Positions 50,370 to 58,536 of a stretch of DNA of 64,000 nt are shown in pieces. The first letter of the stretch is position 1, and the number at the start of each line of letters is the position of its first letter. Position numbers and translations under genes: made by a program. This DNA is from Klebsiella terrigena (lineage in GTDB: Bacteria > Pseudomonadota > Gammaproteobacteria > Enterobacterales > Enterobacteriaceae). Under the pieces are notes generated by a model. That model searched no databases. It had not been told where the DNA came from and worked only from the letters and a program-made list of their open reading frames with translations. The stretch spans positions 186,001 to 250,000 of the forward strand of contig NZ_BJNO01000003.1 in assembly GCF_006539725.1 (NCBI RefSeq), written 5' to 3'.

Positions 50370-51643
50370 TTGACTTCCTCTTGTGTAAGCGCAGCATCCT
50401 GCGTATCGATGTCAATGGTGGTGATCTCCTTATCCGACTCGCGGAAGAACACCATGAACAGGACGGCGATAACGGCAATCATTATGGCGCCGAACGTCCA
50501 CATCCCAGCCCAGTTAAAGGTATGGCCGTTAACCGGCGTCGGGTAGGCAAACATTTTCTCCATCATCACGCCGCCGAGGCGGTAGCCCAGCAGGCTGCCG
50601 AATCCCTGACAGCAGAGGGTGATTAGCCCCTGGGCGGCGTTGCGCATCGCCACCGGCGCCTTTTTATCGACGTAGATATAGGCGGTGACGTAATAGAAGT
50701 CGTAGCTGACGCCGTGCAGCAGAATACCGAGGAACATCAGCGTATAGGTGAAATAGTTATCTGCCGCGCCGTAGACGAAAAAGCCGTAGCGGATAGCGGC
50801 GGTAATAAGACCAAGCAATAGAACCTTTTTAATACCAAAGCGCTTGGTGAAGAACGGCAGCGCCAGCATAAAGAAGATTTCAGAGAACTGGCCGAGAGTC
50901 ATCCAGCCGGTGGCATTTTTCATTCCCGATTCACTGAGATAGCCGTTGGCAAAGATGTAGTAGAAGGCCAGCGGCATGGCGAAGAGGAACGAGCAGAAGA
51001 AAAAGACGAGGAAGTTCCTGTCGCGCAGCATGATCAGCGCGTCCAGCCCCAGCATCACCTTCAGGCTCAGCTTGCCGGTGCTCTTCGGCGGCGTATCCGG
51101 CAGGCACAGCGCAAAAATCCCCAGCACCAGCGAGCTTCCCGCGGCGATCAGCAGCGGTACGTTAGTGGGCGAGATATCACTCAGGCCGAGCATTCCCGGC
51201 AAGAAGCCGCACACCAGGCCGGAGCCGATCCAGCCGATGGTCCCCATGACCCGAATGCGCGGGAAATCGCGCTCGACGTCGGCAACGTTGGAAAAGGCGA
51301 TGCTGTTGGTTAGGGCGATGGTCGGCATGTAGGTGAGCGAGTAGGCCAGCAGCAGCGGGAAGAAGCCGCTGAAAGTGGTCTGCTGCGCGGCGAAGTACAT
51401 CAGTATCGCCCCGGCGAACATCAGAATCGCCAGCACTTTTTGCGCGGAGAAGAAGCGGTCCGTCAGCGAGCCGACCAGCACCGGGGAGAGAATAGCGGCG
51501 ATGGCGGTACAGGCATAGGACCAGCCAATTTCGCCGGCGCTGAAGCCGCTTTTGCTCAGCCACAGCCACAGGGGAACAAACCACGCTCCCCAGATAAACC
51601 ACTCAACGAACATCATGAACGACAGCTTTGCTGTAGTTTTCAT
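50366..51643 (-). CDS. yegT: Nucleoside:H+ symporter-family MFS transporter YegT
   Basis: 425-residue, 12-helix inner-membrane transporter nearly identical to E. coli YegT, including MKTTAKLSFMMFVEWFIWGAWFVPLWLWLSKSGFSAGEIGW at the start and the NupG/XapB-type body. ATG 51643 matches E. coli; the frame is open 23 codons further without support. It is the first gene of yegTUV, divergent from fbaB across 250 bp. Confidence 0.93.
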   Translation of the reverse strand: MKTTAKLSFMMFVEWFIWGAWFVPLWLWLSKSGFSAGEIGWSYACTAIAAILSPVLVGSLTDRFFSAQKVLAILMFAGAILMYFAAQQTTFSGFFPLLLAYSLTYMPTIALTNSIAFSNVADVERDFPRIRVMGTIGWIGSGLVCGFLPGMLGLSDISPTNVPLLIAAGSSLVLGIFALCLPDTPPKSTGKLSLKVMLGLDALIMLRDRNFLVFFFCSFLFAMPLAFYYIFANGYLSESGMKNATGWMTLGQFSEIFFMLALPFFTKRFGIKKVLLLGLITAAIRYGFFVYGAADNYFTYTLMFLGILLHGVSYDFYYVTAYIYVDKKAPVAMRNAAQGLITLCCQGFGSLLGYRLGGVMMEKMFAYPTPVNGHTFNWAGMWTFGAIMIAVIAVLFMVFFRESDKEITTIDIDTQDAALTQEEVK

Positions 51644-51893
51644 TTGGAGATCCTTCATGACAGGTAAGGTACGCATTGAGAGTACCACTTGATAATACCT
51701 TTGAAATACCATTGGGGCGATTGTTTGAGCAAGCTAACACTTTTTCGTATCTGAATCGTGCCAGCAGAAGTTGCTGAAAAAATGCGATCCCGGCTGGAAA
51801 ATCTGCTAAGTCGGTACCAGGCTTAACCTGCCCAAAAAAGTTGGGTCAGGATAATTGACGCCGGCTGCGGCCGGCCTTACGGGAGTTATTGCT

Positions 51894-52946
51894 ATGACTG
51901 ATATTACGCAGTTGCTTGGCAAAGATGCCGACAGCCTGTTACAGCACCGTTGTATGACTATTCCAGCCGATCAGCTCTATTTACCGGGAGCGGATTACGT
52001 CGACCGGGTGATGGTTGATAACAATCGTCCGCCGGCGGTGCTGCGTAATATGCAGACCCTGTACAATACGGGGCGCCTGGCCGGCACCGGCTACCTGTCG
52101 ATCCTGCCGGTTGACCAGGGCGTGGAGCACTCGGCGGGCGCCTCTTTTGCCGCCAACCCGCTGTACTTCGATCCGAAAAATATCGTTGAGCTGGCGATTG
52201 AAGCCGGCTGTAACTGCGTGGCGTCAACCTACGGCGTGCTGGCCTCGGTATCGCGCCGCTACGCGCACCGCATTCCGTTCCTCGTTAAGCTGAATCACAA
52301 CGAGACCCTGAGCTACCCGAACACCTTCGACCAGACGCTGTACGCCAGCGTTGAGCAGGCCTTTAATATGGGCGCGGTGGCGGTGGGCGCGACCATCTAT
52401 TTCGGTTCCGAAGAGTCGCGGCGCCAGATAGAAGAGATCTCCGCGGCGTTCGAGCGCGCGCACGAGCTGGGGCTGGTCACCGTGCTGTGGGCCTATCTGC
52501 GCAATCCGGGATTTAAGAAAGATGGCGTCGATTATCACGTTTCCGCCGATCTGACCGGGCAGGCTAACCACCTCGCGGCGACCATTGGCGCGGATATCGT
52601 GAAGCAGAAAATGGCGGAAAATAACGGCGGCTATAAGGCGGTTAACTTCGGCTATACCGACGACCGCGTCTACAGCAAGCTGACCACCGACAACCCGATC
52701 GACCTGGTTCGCTACCAGCTGGCGAACTGCTATATGGGGCGGGCGGGGCTGATCAACTCCGGCGGCGCGGCAGGGGGCGAAACGGACCTGACCGATGCCG
52801 TCCGCACGGCGGTCATCAACAAGCGCGCCGGCGGCATGGGGCTGATCCTCGGACGTAAAGCCTTCAAAAAATCGATGGCCGACGGCGTGAAGCTGATCAA
52901 CGCCGTGCAGGACGTCTATCTCGACGGCAAGGTAACCATAGCCTAG
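51894..52946 (+). CDS. fbaB: Class I fructose-bisphosphate aldolase
   Basis: DhnA-type class I aldolase, 350 residues, near-identical to E. coli FbaB. The Schiff-base lysine is Lys237 in [15 protein letters not shown]. Other landmarks are [15 protein letters not shown] near 67 and [14 protein letters not shown]. The enzyme cleaves fructose-1,6-bisphosphate and is favoured during gluconeogenic growth. ATG 51894 behind GGGAG is the homologous start. Confidence 0.96.
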   Translation: MTDITQLLGKDADSLLQHRCMTIPADQLYLPGADYVDRVMVDNNRPPAVLRNMQTLYNTGRLAGTGYLSILPVDQGVEHSAGASFAANPLYFDPKNIVELAIEAGCNCVASTYGVLASVSRRYAHRIPFLVKLNHNETLSYPNTFDQTLYASVEQAFNMGAVAVGATIYFGSEESRRQIEEISAAFERAHELGLVTVLWAYLRNPGFKKDGVDYHVSADLTGQANHLAATIGADIVKQKMAENNGGYKAVNFGYTDDRVYSKLTTDNPIDLVRYQLANCYMGRAGLINSGGAAGGETDLTDAVRTAVINKRAGGMGLILGRKAFKKSMADGVKLINAVQDVYLDGKVTIA

Positions 52947-52950
52947 GCAT

Positions 52951-52984
52951 GTCTTTTGTGTCTTTTGTGTCTTTTATGTCTTTG
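52951..52984 (+). repeat. Short tandem repeat GTCTTTTGT
   Basis: About three and a half copies of a 9-base unit (GTCTTTTGT, GTCTTTTGT, GTCTTTTAT, GTCTTTGAAT) right after the fbaB stop, T-rich on the coding strand. They may act in fbaB transcript ending or simply be replication slippage. Confidence 0.75.
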
Positions 52985-53258
52985 AATGTCGTTTATCGAA
53001 TGCTCTGAAGCCAGCTGAAACCGCGGGTGTTGTCGGCCTCAAAATCGCTGAGACGCTGCCGACAGGCCGGGGCAGCCCGCATGGATGCGGGCTGAGGCCG
53101 TGATTTCGGCCCGATTCGACGCCTTTTGGTCCCTGAACGTCGTTTATCGAATGCTCTGAAGCTGGCTGAAACTGCTGGTGTTGTCGGCCTCAAAATCGCT
53201 GAGACGCTGGCGGCAGGCCGGGGCAGCCCGCATGGATGCGGGCTGAGGGCCGTGATTT
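52984..53258. repeat. Two direct copies of a ~123-bp intergenic repeat
   Basis: Copy 1 (52984-53106) and copy 2 (53135-53258) share long identical runs, including CGTTTATCGAATGCTCTGAAG, GTTGTCGGCCTCAAAATCGCTGAGACGCTG and GGGGCAGCCCGCATGGATGCGGGCTG. Each contains an internal palindrome, CAGCCCGCATGGATGCGGGCTG. Copy 1 lacks 15 bases after GTGATTT that copy 2 keeps before CGGCCCGA. The pair looks like a mobile, non-coding Klebsiella-type repeat inserted twice. ORFs across it are shadows. Confidence 0.85.
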
Positions 53259-53351
53259 ACAGGGACGTTACCTCGGCCCGACCCGACAGCCTGACGGCAT
53301 CGGTCGAAGGGACCGCGCAGCGGCGATTTTGGCTGGCCGGAGCCCGGGGGT

Positions 53352-53383
53352 ACAGGGGGCGGCGGCGATGGGCCGCCCCCTGT
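53352..53383. repeat. 12-bp perfect GC-rich hairpin
   Basis: ACAGGGGGCGGC (53352-53363) and its complement (53372-53383) with an 8-base loop. It is a very stable structure with no T run, inside the fbaB-rbtK repeat block. Confidence 0.75.
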
Positions 53384-53432
53384 GCGCTCCCTGCGCTTTG
53401 GGAAACATGGGGCAGGGAAACCGCCGGGGAGC

Positions 53433-53645
53433 GCAACATCCTGCGGAGCAAGAAAATATCCTCCACCGTGGCGACCACCAAACCTTATGTGACGGCAACG
53501 GGCTGCAACATCCTGCGCAGCAGGAAAGTATCCTCCGCCGTGGCTACCACGAAACACCAAACCTCATGTGACGGCAATGGGCTGCAACATCCTGCGCAGC
53601 AGGAAAATATCCTCAGCCGCGGCGACCGCCAAACCTCAGGGAGCC
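53433..53645. repeat. Three tandem copies of a 72-79-bp unit
   Basis: The unit starts GCAACATCCTGCGCAGCAGG at 53433, 53505 and 53584 and continues AAAATATCCTC, CCGTGGCGACC, CCAAACCTCATGTGACGGCAA; copy 2 has about seven extra bases and copy 3 is cut short. The block ends about 40 bases before the rbtK stop. No protein or RNA family is recognised. Confidence 0.85.
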
Positions 53646-53685
53646 AGACCGACTCCTCCTTAAACCCACCGAACGCCACCCGCCG

Positions 53686-55293
53686 CTACTCCCTTATCAG
53701 CCTTGCCGTCTTCTGCAAAGCCAAATAAGCCTCATAGCGACGCTGGTGAACCCCCTGATACTGCGTCGCGCTGCCATAGGTCCTGTCCACCCGCGTAAAC
53801 CGCTTCATCGCCTCCGGCAGCGACGCGCAAACCCCGCCGGCAACGGCGCCAAGAATCGCCGAACCCAACAGCACCGGCTCGCTGCACTCGGTGCTCATCA
53901 CCGGGATCCCGCAGGTATCGGCCAGCAGCTGGCGAACCAGCGGATGCTGCCCCGCGCCGCCGCTAATCACGATATTCTCGCTGCGCACGCCGCAGGCCTC
54001 CTGGGCATCAAGGATCTGCCGCAGGCCGTAGCCGATACCGCACAGCCCGGCCACGTACAGCGCCAGCAGATTATCGATATCCCCTTCCATTCCCAGCCCG
54101 GCAACGATTGCCCTGGCGCCAGGATCCGCCAGCGGGGCGCGGTTGCCTAAGAATTCGGGCACCACGTGCAGGCCGGCGGCGAGGTGTACCGCCTCGGAGG
54201 GGCTCTCCAGGCAGGCCAGCACCCGGTCCGCGAGATAGACCGGCAGCGGCAGCCCGGCCTCCTGCGCCAGCTGGCGGGCCTCGTGCGCCGCCGGATGGAA
54301 GCTCAGCAGCCGGTCGATAGCGGCGCCGGCCGCGCTCTGGCCGCCTTCATTAAGCCAGAAGCCCGGCACCATCGCCGAGTAGTACGGACCCCAGACGCCG
54401 GGTACGAAGATGGCCTCCTGCGAGGTGGTCATGGTGCAGGAGGAGGTGCCGAACACGTAGGCCATATTGCTGAGCGCGCCGTCGAGCACCCCAACGGTGC
54501 CAATGCCGCCAGCGTGGGCGTCAATCATGCCAACCGCCACCGGCGTTCCGACGGGCAGGCCCATCTGCTGAGCGGCGATGGCGGTAAGGCCGCTGCCGCA
54601 GGGCGTTCCCGGATCGACAATGCGCTGGCCGATGCGCGCAAAGTCTTCATCCGCCAGCTCGGCGAGCCCAATCTGGCGGAAGTAGTCGGCATCCCAGCGC
54701 TGCTCGTGGGCCAGATAGGTCCATTTACAGGTAACGGTACAGACCGAGCGGGCCTCGTCGCCGGTGGCGCGCCAGGTCAGGTAGTCTGCGAGGTCAAAAA
54801 AGTGTCGCGCCTGCCGATAAGTCTGCGGGCGGTTCTCCTTCAGCCACAGTATCTTCGGCGTCTCCATCTCCGGCGAGATAATGCCGCCGACGTACTGCAG
54901 CACCGGATGGCGGGTGGCGTTAATCTTTTCCGCCTGCCCGGTCGCGCGGTGATCCATCCAGACGATAATGTCGCGGTTAGGGTCTTCTGAAGGACCTACC
55001 GCCAGCGGCGCGTCGTTTTCACCGACCACCACCAGCGAACAGGTGGCGTCGAAGCCAATGCCCGCCACCGAGCCCGGCGCGGTGCCGGCGCGCGCGATCG
55101 CGGTTTTAATACAATCGCACACCGCCTGCCAAATCTCGCTGCTGGATTGTTCAACCATGCTGCCCGCGCTGCGAAAGAGGGTAATCTCCCGCGTCGCGTG
55201 GGCGAGCAGTTCACCATTGAGGTTGAAAATGCCCGCCCGCACGCTGCCCGAGCCGACATCGACGCCAATAATGGTTGGTGTATCGCAGTTCAT
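53686..55293 (-). CDS. rbtK: D-ribulokinase of the ribitol operon (FGGY family)
   Basis: The 535-residue kinase phosphorylates D-ribulose to D-ribulose-5-P. It has the FGGY/FGGY-like N-terminal phosphate loop IIGVDVGSGSVRAGIF near 8-23, DIIVWMDHRATGQAE, the catalytic Asp in GMIDAHAGGIG, and a C-terminal ISGGAGQHPLVRQLLAD segment. It lies 32 bases after rbtD on the same strand. Klebsiella ribitol loci usually carry the transporter rbtT next to these genes, but here the kinase is last and a repeat block follows. The L-ribulokinase family is the main alternative; the rbtD neighbour decides. Confidence 0.9.
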   Translation of the reverse strand: MNCDTPTIIGVDVGSGSVRAGIFNLNGELLAHATREITLFRSAGSMVEQSSSEIWQAVCDCIKTAIARAGTAPGSVAGIGFDATCSLVVVGENDAPLAVGPSEDPNRDIIVWMDHRATGQAEKINATRHPVLQYVGGIISPEMETPKILWLKENRPQTYRQARHFFDLADYLTWRATGDEARSVCTVTCKWTYLAHEQRWDADYFRQIGLAELADEDFARIGQRIVDPGTPCGSGLTAIAAQQMGLPVGTPVAVGMIDAHAGGIGTVGVLDGALSNMAYVFGTSSCTMTTSQEAIFVPGVWGPYYSAMVPGFWLNEGGQSAAGAAIDRLLSFHPAAHEARQLAQEAGLPLPVYLADRVLACLESPSEAVHLAAGLHVVPEFLGNRAPLADPGARAIVAGLGMEGDIDNLLALYVAGLCGIGYGLRQILDAQEACGVRSENIVISGGAGQHPLVRQLLADTCGIPVMSTECSEPVLLGSAILGAVAGGVCASLPEAMKRFTRVDRTYGSATQYQGVHQRRYEAYLALQKTARLIRE

Positions 55294-55325
55294 AGAGCCA
55301 TCCTTTAGCCAGCCTGATTGAAGAG

Positions 55326-56075
55326 TTAGAGATCCACGCTGTTAGGCAGGATAACGAGGTCGCGCACGGTGACGTTCTTCGAGCGGGTCACCATAAACAG
55401 CACGGATTCAGCTACCTCAATCGGCTGCATCAGGCTGCCGTTGGCCAGCGCCTCCTCCATTTTTTCTTTCGGCCAGTCATCGAGCAGAGCGGTCACCACC
55501 GGGCCAGGCAGGACCGCGCCGACGCGTACGCCGTACTGCGACACCTGACGGCGGGTAGTGTGCACGAAGGCCTGAACCGCGAATTTCGAGGCGGTGTAGA
55601 TAGGCTCCCAGATAACCGGCACCATCCCGGCGATGGAGCTGGTGAAGATGATATCGCCGGACTTCTGTGCGATCAGGTGCGGCAGTACGCTGCGCACGCT
55701 GCGAAAGGCGGCGTTGGTGTTGAGATGCAGCACGCGATCCCACACGTCCGGATCGCCTTCGGCCACCGGCCCGCCGATATAGGCGCCGGCGTTGGCGTGG
55801 AAGATATCCAGCCCGCCCGCCAGCTTAAGAATGCCGGGCAGAATATTATCGACCTGTTCGCCCTGCATCAGATCCACCTGCAGGGCAAAGGCGTTTTCGC
55901 CCAGTTCGGCCACAATCTTATTGAGCTTTTCGCCTTCGCGGTCGATCAGCACCACCTTCGCGCCCGCCGAGAGCAGGGTTTTGGCGCATTCAAGGCCGAT
56001 ACCGGAAGCCGCGCCGGTCACCGCAGCGACTTTACCATTGAGAGAAGTATTCATAGAGGATACAGAGTGGTTCAT
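55326..56075 (-). CDS. rbtD: Ribitol 2-dehydrogenase (SDR)
   Basis: NAD-dependent short-chain dehydrogenase, 249 residues, oxidising ribitol to D-ribulose. The glycine motif TGAASGIG is at 20-27, NAG at 95-97, and the catalytic Ser146/147-Tyr160-Lys164 set lies in SSIAG and YTASK. It is very close to the classic K. aerogenes ribitol dehydrogenase ([13 protein letters not shown] end). ATG 56075 follows GAAGGA by seven bases; a GTG five codons upstream lies inside that ribosome binding site and is unlikely. It is divergent from rbtR. Confidence 0.95.
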   Translation of the reverse strand: MNHSVSSMNTSLNGKVAAVTGAASGIGLECAKTLLSAGAKVVLIDREGEKLNKIVAELGENAFALQVDLMQGEQVDNILPGILKLAGGLDIFHANAGAYIGGPVAEGDPDVWDRVLHLNTNAAFRSVRSVLPHLIAQKSGDIIFTSSIAGMVPVIWEPIYTASKFAVQAFVHTTRRQVSQYGVRVGAVLPGPVVTALLDDWPKEKMEEALANGSLMQPIEVAESVLFMVTRSKNVTVRDLVILPNSVDL

Positions 56076-56155
56076 TTTATAATCCTTCACCGAGTCTATT
56101 TTGGTAAATCGATCTGGCCCGCAATAAGCCGGGACCAGCGTTGGAGTCAGGCACT

Positions 56156-56172
56156 AAATCTTGCTAAGATTT
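56156..56172. promoter_or_regulatory. Inverted repeat AAATCTT-GCT-AAGATTT upstream of rbtD
   Basis: Perfect 7-bp arms with a 3-base spacer, about 80 bases before rbtD. It lies on the rbtD side of the divergent region, near an AT-rich ATATAAATAAAT stretch that could be the rbtD -10 region. Candidate regulatory site. Confidence 0.45.
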
Positions 56173-56250
56173 TGAATATCAGCATCATTTATTTATATAC
56201 GCTGGATACTGAGCGGCGTGCGACCTGGCGCGCCGGGGAGCATAGTGGTA

Positions 56251-56294
56251 GCTCAATCGATGAAGCTAATGTGCGCCAGCTTCATCGATTGAGC
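56251..56294. promoter_or_regulatory. Paired LacI-type operators (17-bp inverted repeat) in the rbtD-rbtR region
   Basis: The arms 56251-56267 and 56278-56294 are perfect inverted copies (GCTCAATCGATGAAGCT) with a 10-base spacer. Each arm contains a 12-bp near-palindrome TCAATCGATGAA centred on CG, the hallmark of LacI-family operators; the two CG centres are 28 bases apart. The site lies 49 bases before rbtR and about 175 before rbtD. RbtR binding is inferred. Confidence 0.65.
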
Positions 56295-56342
56295 AAGTGG
56301 GTAAATTAACAGCGAAATGAATTTGTGACGCAAGTTGGGAAA

Positions 56343-57353
56343 ATGAAAAAAATCACTATCTACGATCTGGCGGAATTATCCGGCGTCTCGGCAAGCGCGG
56401 TCAGCGCGATCCTCAACGGCAACTGGAAAAAGCGCCGTATCAGCGCGAAGCTGGCGGAGAAGGTTACCCGGATTGCCGAAGAGCAGGGCTATGCGATCAA
56501 CCGCCAGGCCAGCATGCTGCGCAGTAAAAAATCCCACGTGATCGGCATGATCGTCCCTAAATATGATAACCGCTACTTCGGATCGGTGGCCGAAAGCTTT
56601 GAAGAGATGGCGCGCGAGCGCGGCCTGCTGCCGATTATTACCTGTACCCGTCGGCGCCCGGAGCTGGAGATTGAAGCCGTGAAGGCGATGCTCTCATGGC
56701 AGGTGGACTGGGTGGTGGCGACCGGGGCGACCAACCCGGACAAAATTACCGAGCTGTGCCAGCAGGCGGGCGTGCCAACCGTCAACCTTGACCTGCCGGG
56801 CACCATTGCGCCGTCGGTGATTTCCGATAACTACGCCGGGGCGCGGGCGCTGACCGATAAAATCCTCGACAACAGCCTGCGCCGGCACGGCAGCCTCGCA
56901 CCGCTGACCTTCGTCGGCGGACGCAGCAGCGACCACAACACCCTTGAGCGCCTGCGCGGCTTTCACGACGCGCATCGGGCGCGCGGCCTGAGCGTACCGG
57001 CGGAAAATATTCTCGCCCCCGGCTACTCGAAAGGCAAAGTTGAGGCCAGCATGCAGGCCCGCTTCGGCGCGCCGGATGAGCATCTGCAGGGCTTCTTCGT
57101 CAACTCCACCATCTCGCTTGAAGGGGTCGTCCGCTGGCTGGCCCAGCGGGGCCTGACCGGCACCGGGCAGCCGCCGATGGGCTGCTTCGACTGGGATCCC
57201 TTCGTCTATCTGCTGGGGCACGATATCGACATGGTTCAGCAGAACGTGCCGGCAATGCTGGAGGCGGTGTTCGGCATTATCGATTCCGGCGATGCCGCTA
57301 AGCAGCTGGTCGAAATTCCGCCGCTGCTGATCGGCAGCCGGGAGCTTATCTGA
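56343..57353 (+). CDS. rbtR: LacI-family repressor of the ribitol operon
   Basis: 336-residue repressor with an N-terminal LacI helix-turn-helix (KKITIYDLAELSGVSASAVSAILNGNWKKRRISAKLAEKV, 2-42), hinge segment (INRQASMLRSKKSHVIGMIVP) and sugar-binding domain. The usual hinge is altered (MLRSKKS instead of LRTGRT-like), and GNWKKRR replaces the usual GN-x-RVS. ATG 56343 (MKKITIYDL) is preferred to an in-frame start six codons upstream. It is divergent from rbtD and convergent with dalR. Ribitol or D-ribulose is the likely inducer by context. Confidence 0.85.
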   Translation: MKKITIYDLAELSGVSASAVSAILNGNWKKRRISAKLAEKVTRIAEEQGYAINRQASMLRSKKSHVIGMIVPKYDNRYFGSVAESFEEMARERGLLPIITCTRRRPELEIEAVKAMLSWQVDWVVATGATNPDKITELCQQAGVPTVNLDLPGTIAPSVISDNYAGARALTDKILDNSLRRHGSLAPLTFVGGRSSDHNTLERLRGFHDAHRARGLSVPAENILAPGYSKGKVEASMQARFGAPDEHLQGFFVNSTISLEGVVRWLAQRGLTGTGQPPMGCFDWDPFVYLLGHDIDMVQQNVPAMLEAVFGIIDSGDAAKQLVEIPPLLIGSRELI

Positions 57354-57367
57354 GCGCCGCGCGGGCG

Positions 57368-58309
57368 CTAGCGCGTTAGCAGCCAGCGGGCGGTGTGTTC
57401 ATCGGTCACCAGGCCGTTGATCCAGCCGCCTTTCAGCGCGGCCAGAATCGCCGGACGCTTGTATTCGCCGCAGGCCACCGCAATGCGCGGGCAGCGGTTG
57501 TGGCGGATATCGTAGCTGGTGATCATCTGGTTGATATTGCTCTCCACCACGCCGCCTTCGGCATCAATAAAGCGGCCGAGGATCTCGCCGATCCCGCCCT
57601 GCGCCGTCAGCTCGTCCAGCTGCGCCTGATTAATAAATCCGTCCTTGAAGATCGGGCTCTGCGTGCCCAGCGGGCCAATGCCGACGAAAATCACGTCCGC
57701 CTGCTGCGCGACGCCCGACACGCTCTGAAACAGCCGGCTGGTGCACCACATCCGGTGCTCGTCCGCCGTTTGCGCGTAGCGCGGCGCCGGCCACTGGTAA
57801 TATTTGGCCTGAATTTTCCGCGCCAGCAGCAGGGGAACGTCGTCGTAGTAGTTGCACTGTCCGTCGGCATCCATCGCGCTTATCAGCGCCACGCAGCGGG
57901 TGTTGAAGCTGTCGAAATCGATGCGCTGCATGGTTTTCTTCAGCGTCAGCCCGGAGCCAATGCCGATAATTTTGGCCTTATCGTCCTGCAGATAGCGGGC
58001 CATCAGCTGGTAGCAGCCGAACGACACGCTGTCGAGGGTGCTCTCCTCGCTGTAGGCCGGGACGATATTGCAGTCGATAAGCTGATATTTCTCCTGCAGC
58101 AGCTGGGCGTAGTCGAGGCAGTTTGCTACCGGATGATGTAGCCCAATCGAGACGATGCCTTCCTCTTTCGCCGCGGCAATCAGCCGCTGGACTACCGGCC
58201 TTGAGGTGCCGAGCTGGCTGGCTATCTCGCTCTGATTCTGGCCGGCAATGTAGTACATCCACGCGGCGCGGACCTTCTGGTCCAGCCTGATGTCATCTTC
58301 TTTACTCAC
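57368..58309 (-). CDS. dalR: SorC-family repressor of the D-arabinitol operon
   Basis: 313-residue regulator with an N-terminal HTH (QNQSEIASQLGTSRPVVQRLIAAAKEEGIVSI, about 23-54) and a sugar-binding domain (GIGSGLTLKKTMQ, VIFVGIGPLGTQSPIFKDGFI). The start is GTG 58309 (MSKEDDIRLDQKVRAAW) behind AGGCAGGG; nine further in-frame codons have no ribosome binding site. It is divergent from dalD across 227 bp. Described Klebsiella DalR has this family and size. Confidence 0.9.
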   Translation of the reverse strand: MSKEDDIRLDQKVRAAWMYYIAGQNQSEIASQLGTSRPVVQRLIAAAKEEGIVSIGLHHPVANCLDYAQLLQEKYQLIDCNIVPAYSEESTLDSVSFGCYQLMARYLQDDKAKIIGIGSGLTLKKTMQRIDFDSFNTRCVALISAMDADGQCNYYDDVPLLLARKIQAKYYQWPAPRYAQTADEHRMWCTSRLFQSVSGVAQQADVIFVGIGPLGTQSPIFKDGFINQAQLDELTAQGGIGEILGRFIDAEGGVVESNINQMITSYDIRHNRCPRIAVACGEYKRPAILAALKGGWINGLVTDEHTARWLLTR

Positions 58310-58536
58310 GGTTCCCTGCCTTAAGTTTGCGGCCACGGTGAGACGTTCGTCTTTCTGCAGGCCCGCTGATGTTGACTGTTAGCAGCATTTTGGCCGCGGC
58401 TCAGAAAACAGGCAAGCTTTTGCTCTGATTTGGTCATTTGTAATTTGTTTGGGTAATTGTTCTTTTGTGATCTACGGCTCTTAATTGGGTCAAATGATCA
58501 TCTACAGTGAGCCACATCACTCAAGGAGATCAGAAT

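Noticed and set aside
52947-53685. CRISPR array in the repeat block
   Set aside because: There are only two or three copies of long units (72-123 bp), with no short repeats separated by unique spacers and no cas genes.
53126-53728. 200-codon frame across the fbaB-rbtK repeats
   Set aside because: The translation follows the direct repeats and carries no domain. The same is true of the minus-strand frames ending ACRQRLSDFEADNT, which occur once per repeat copy.
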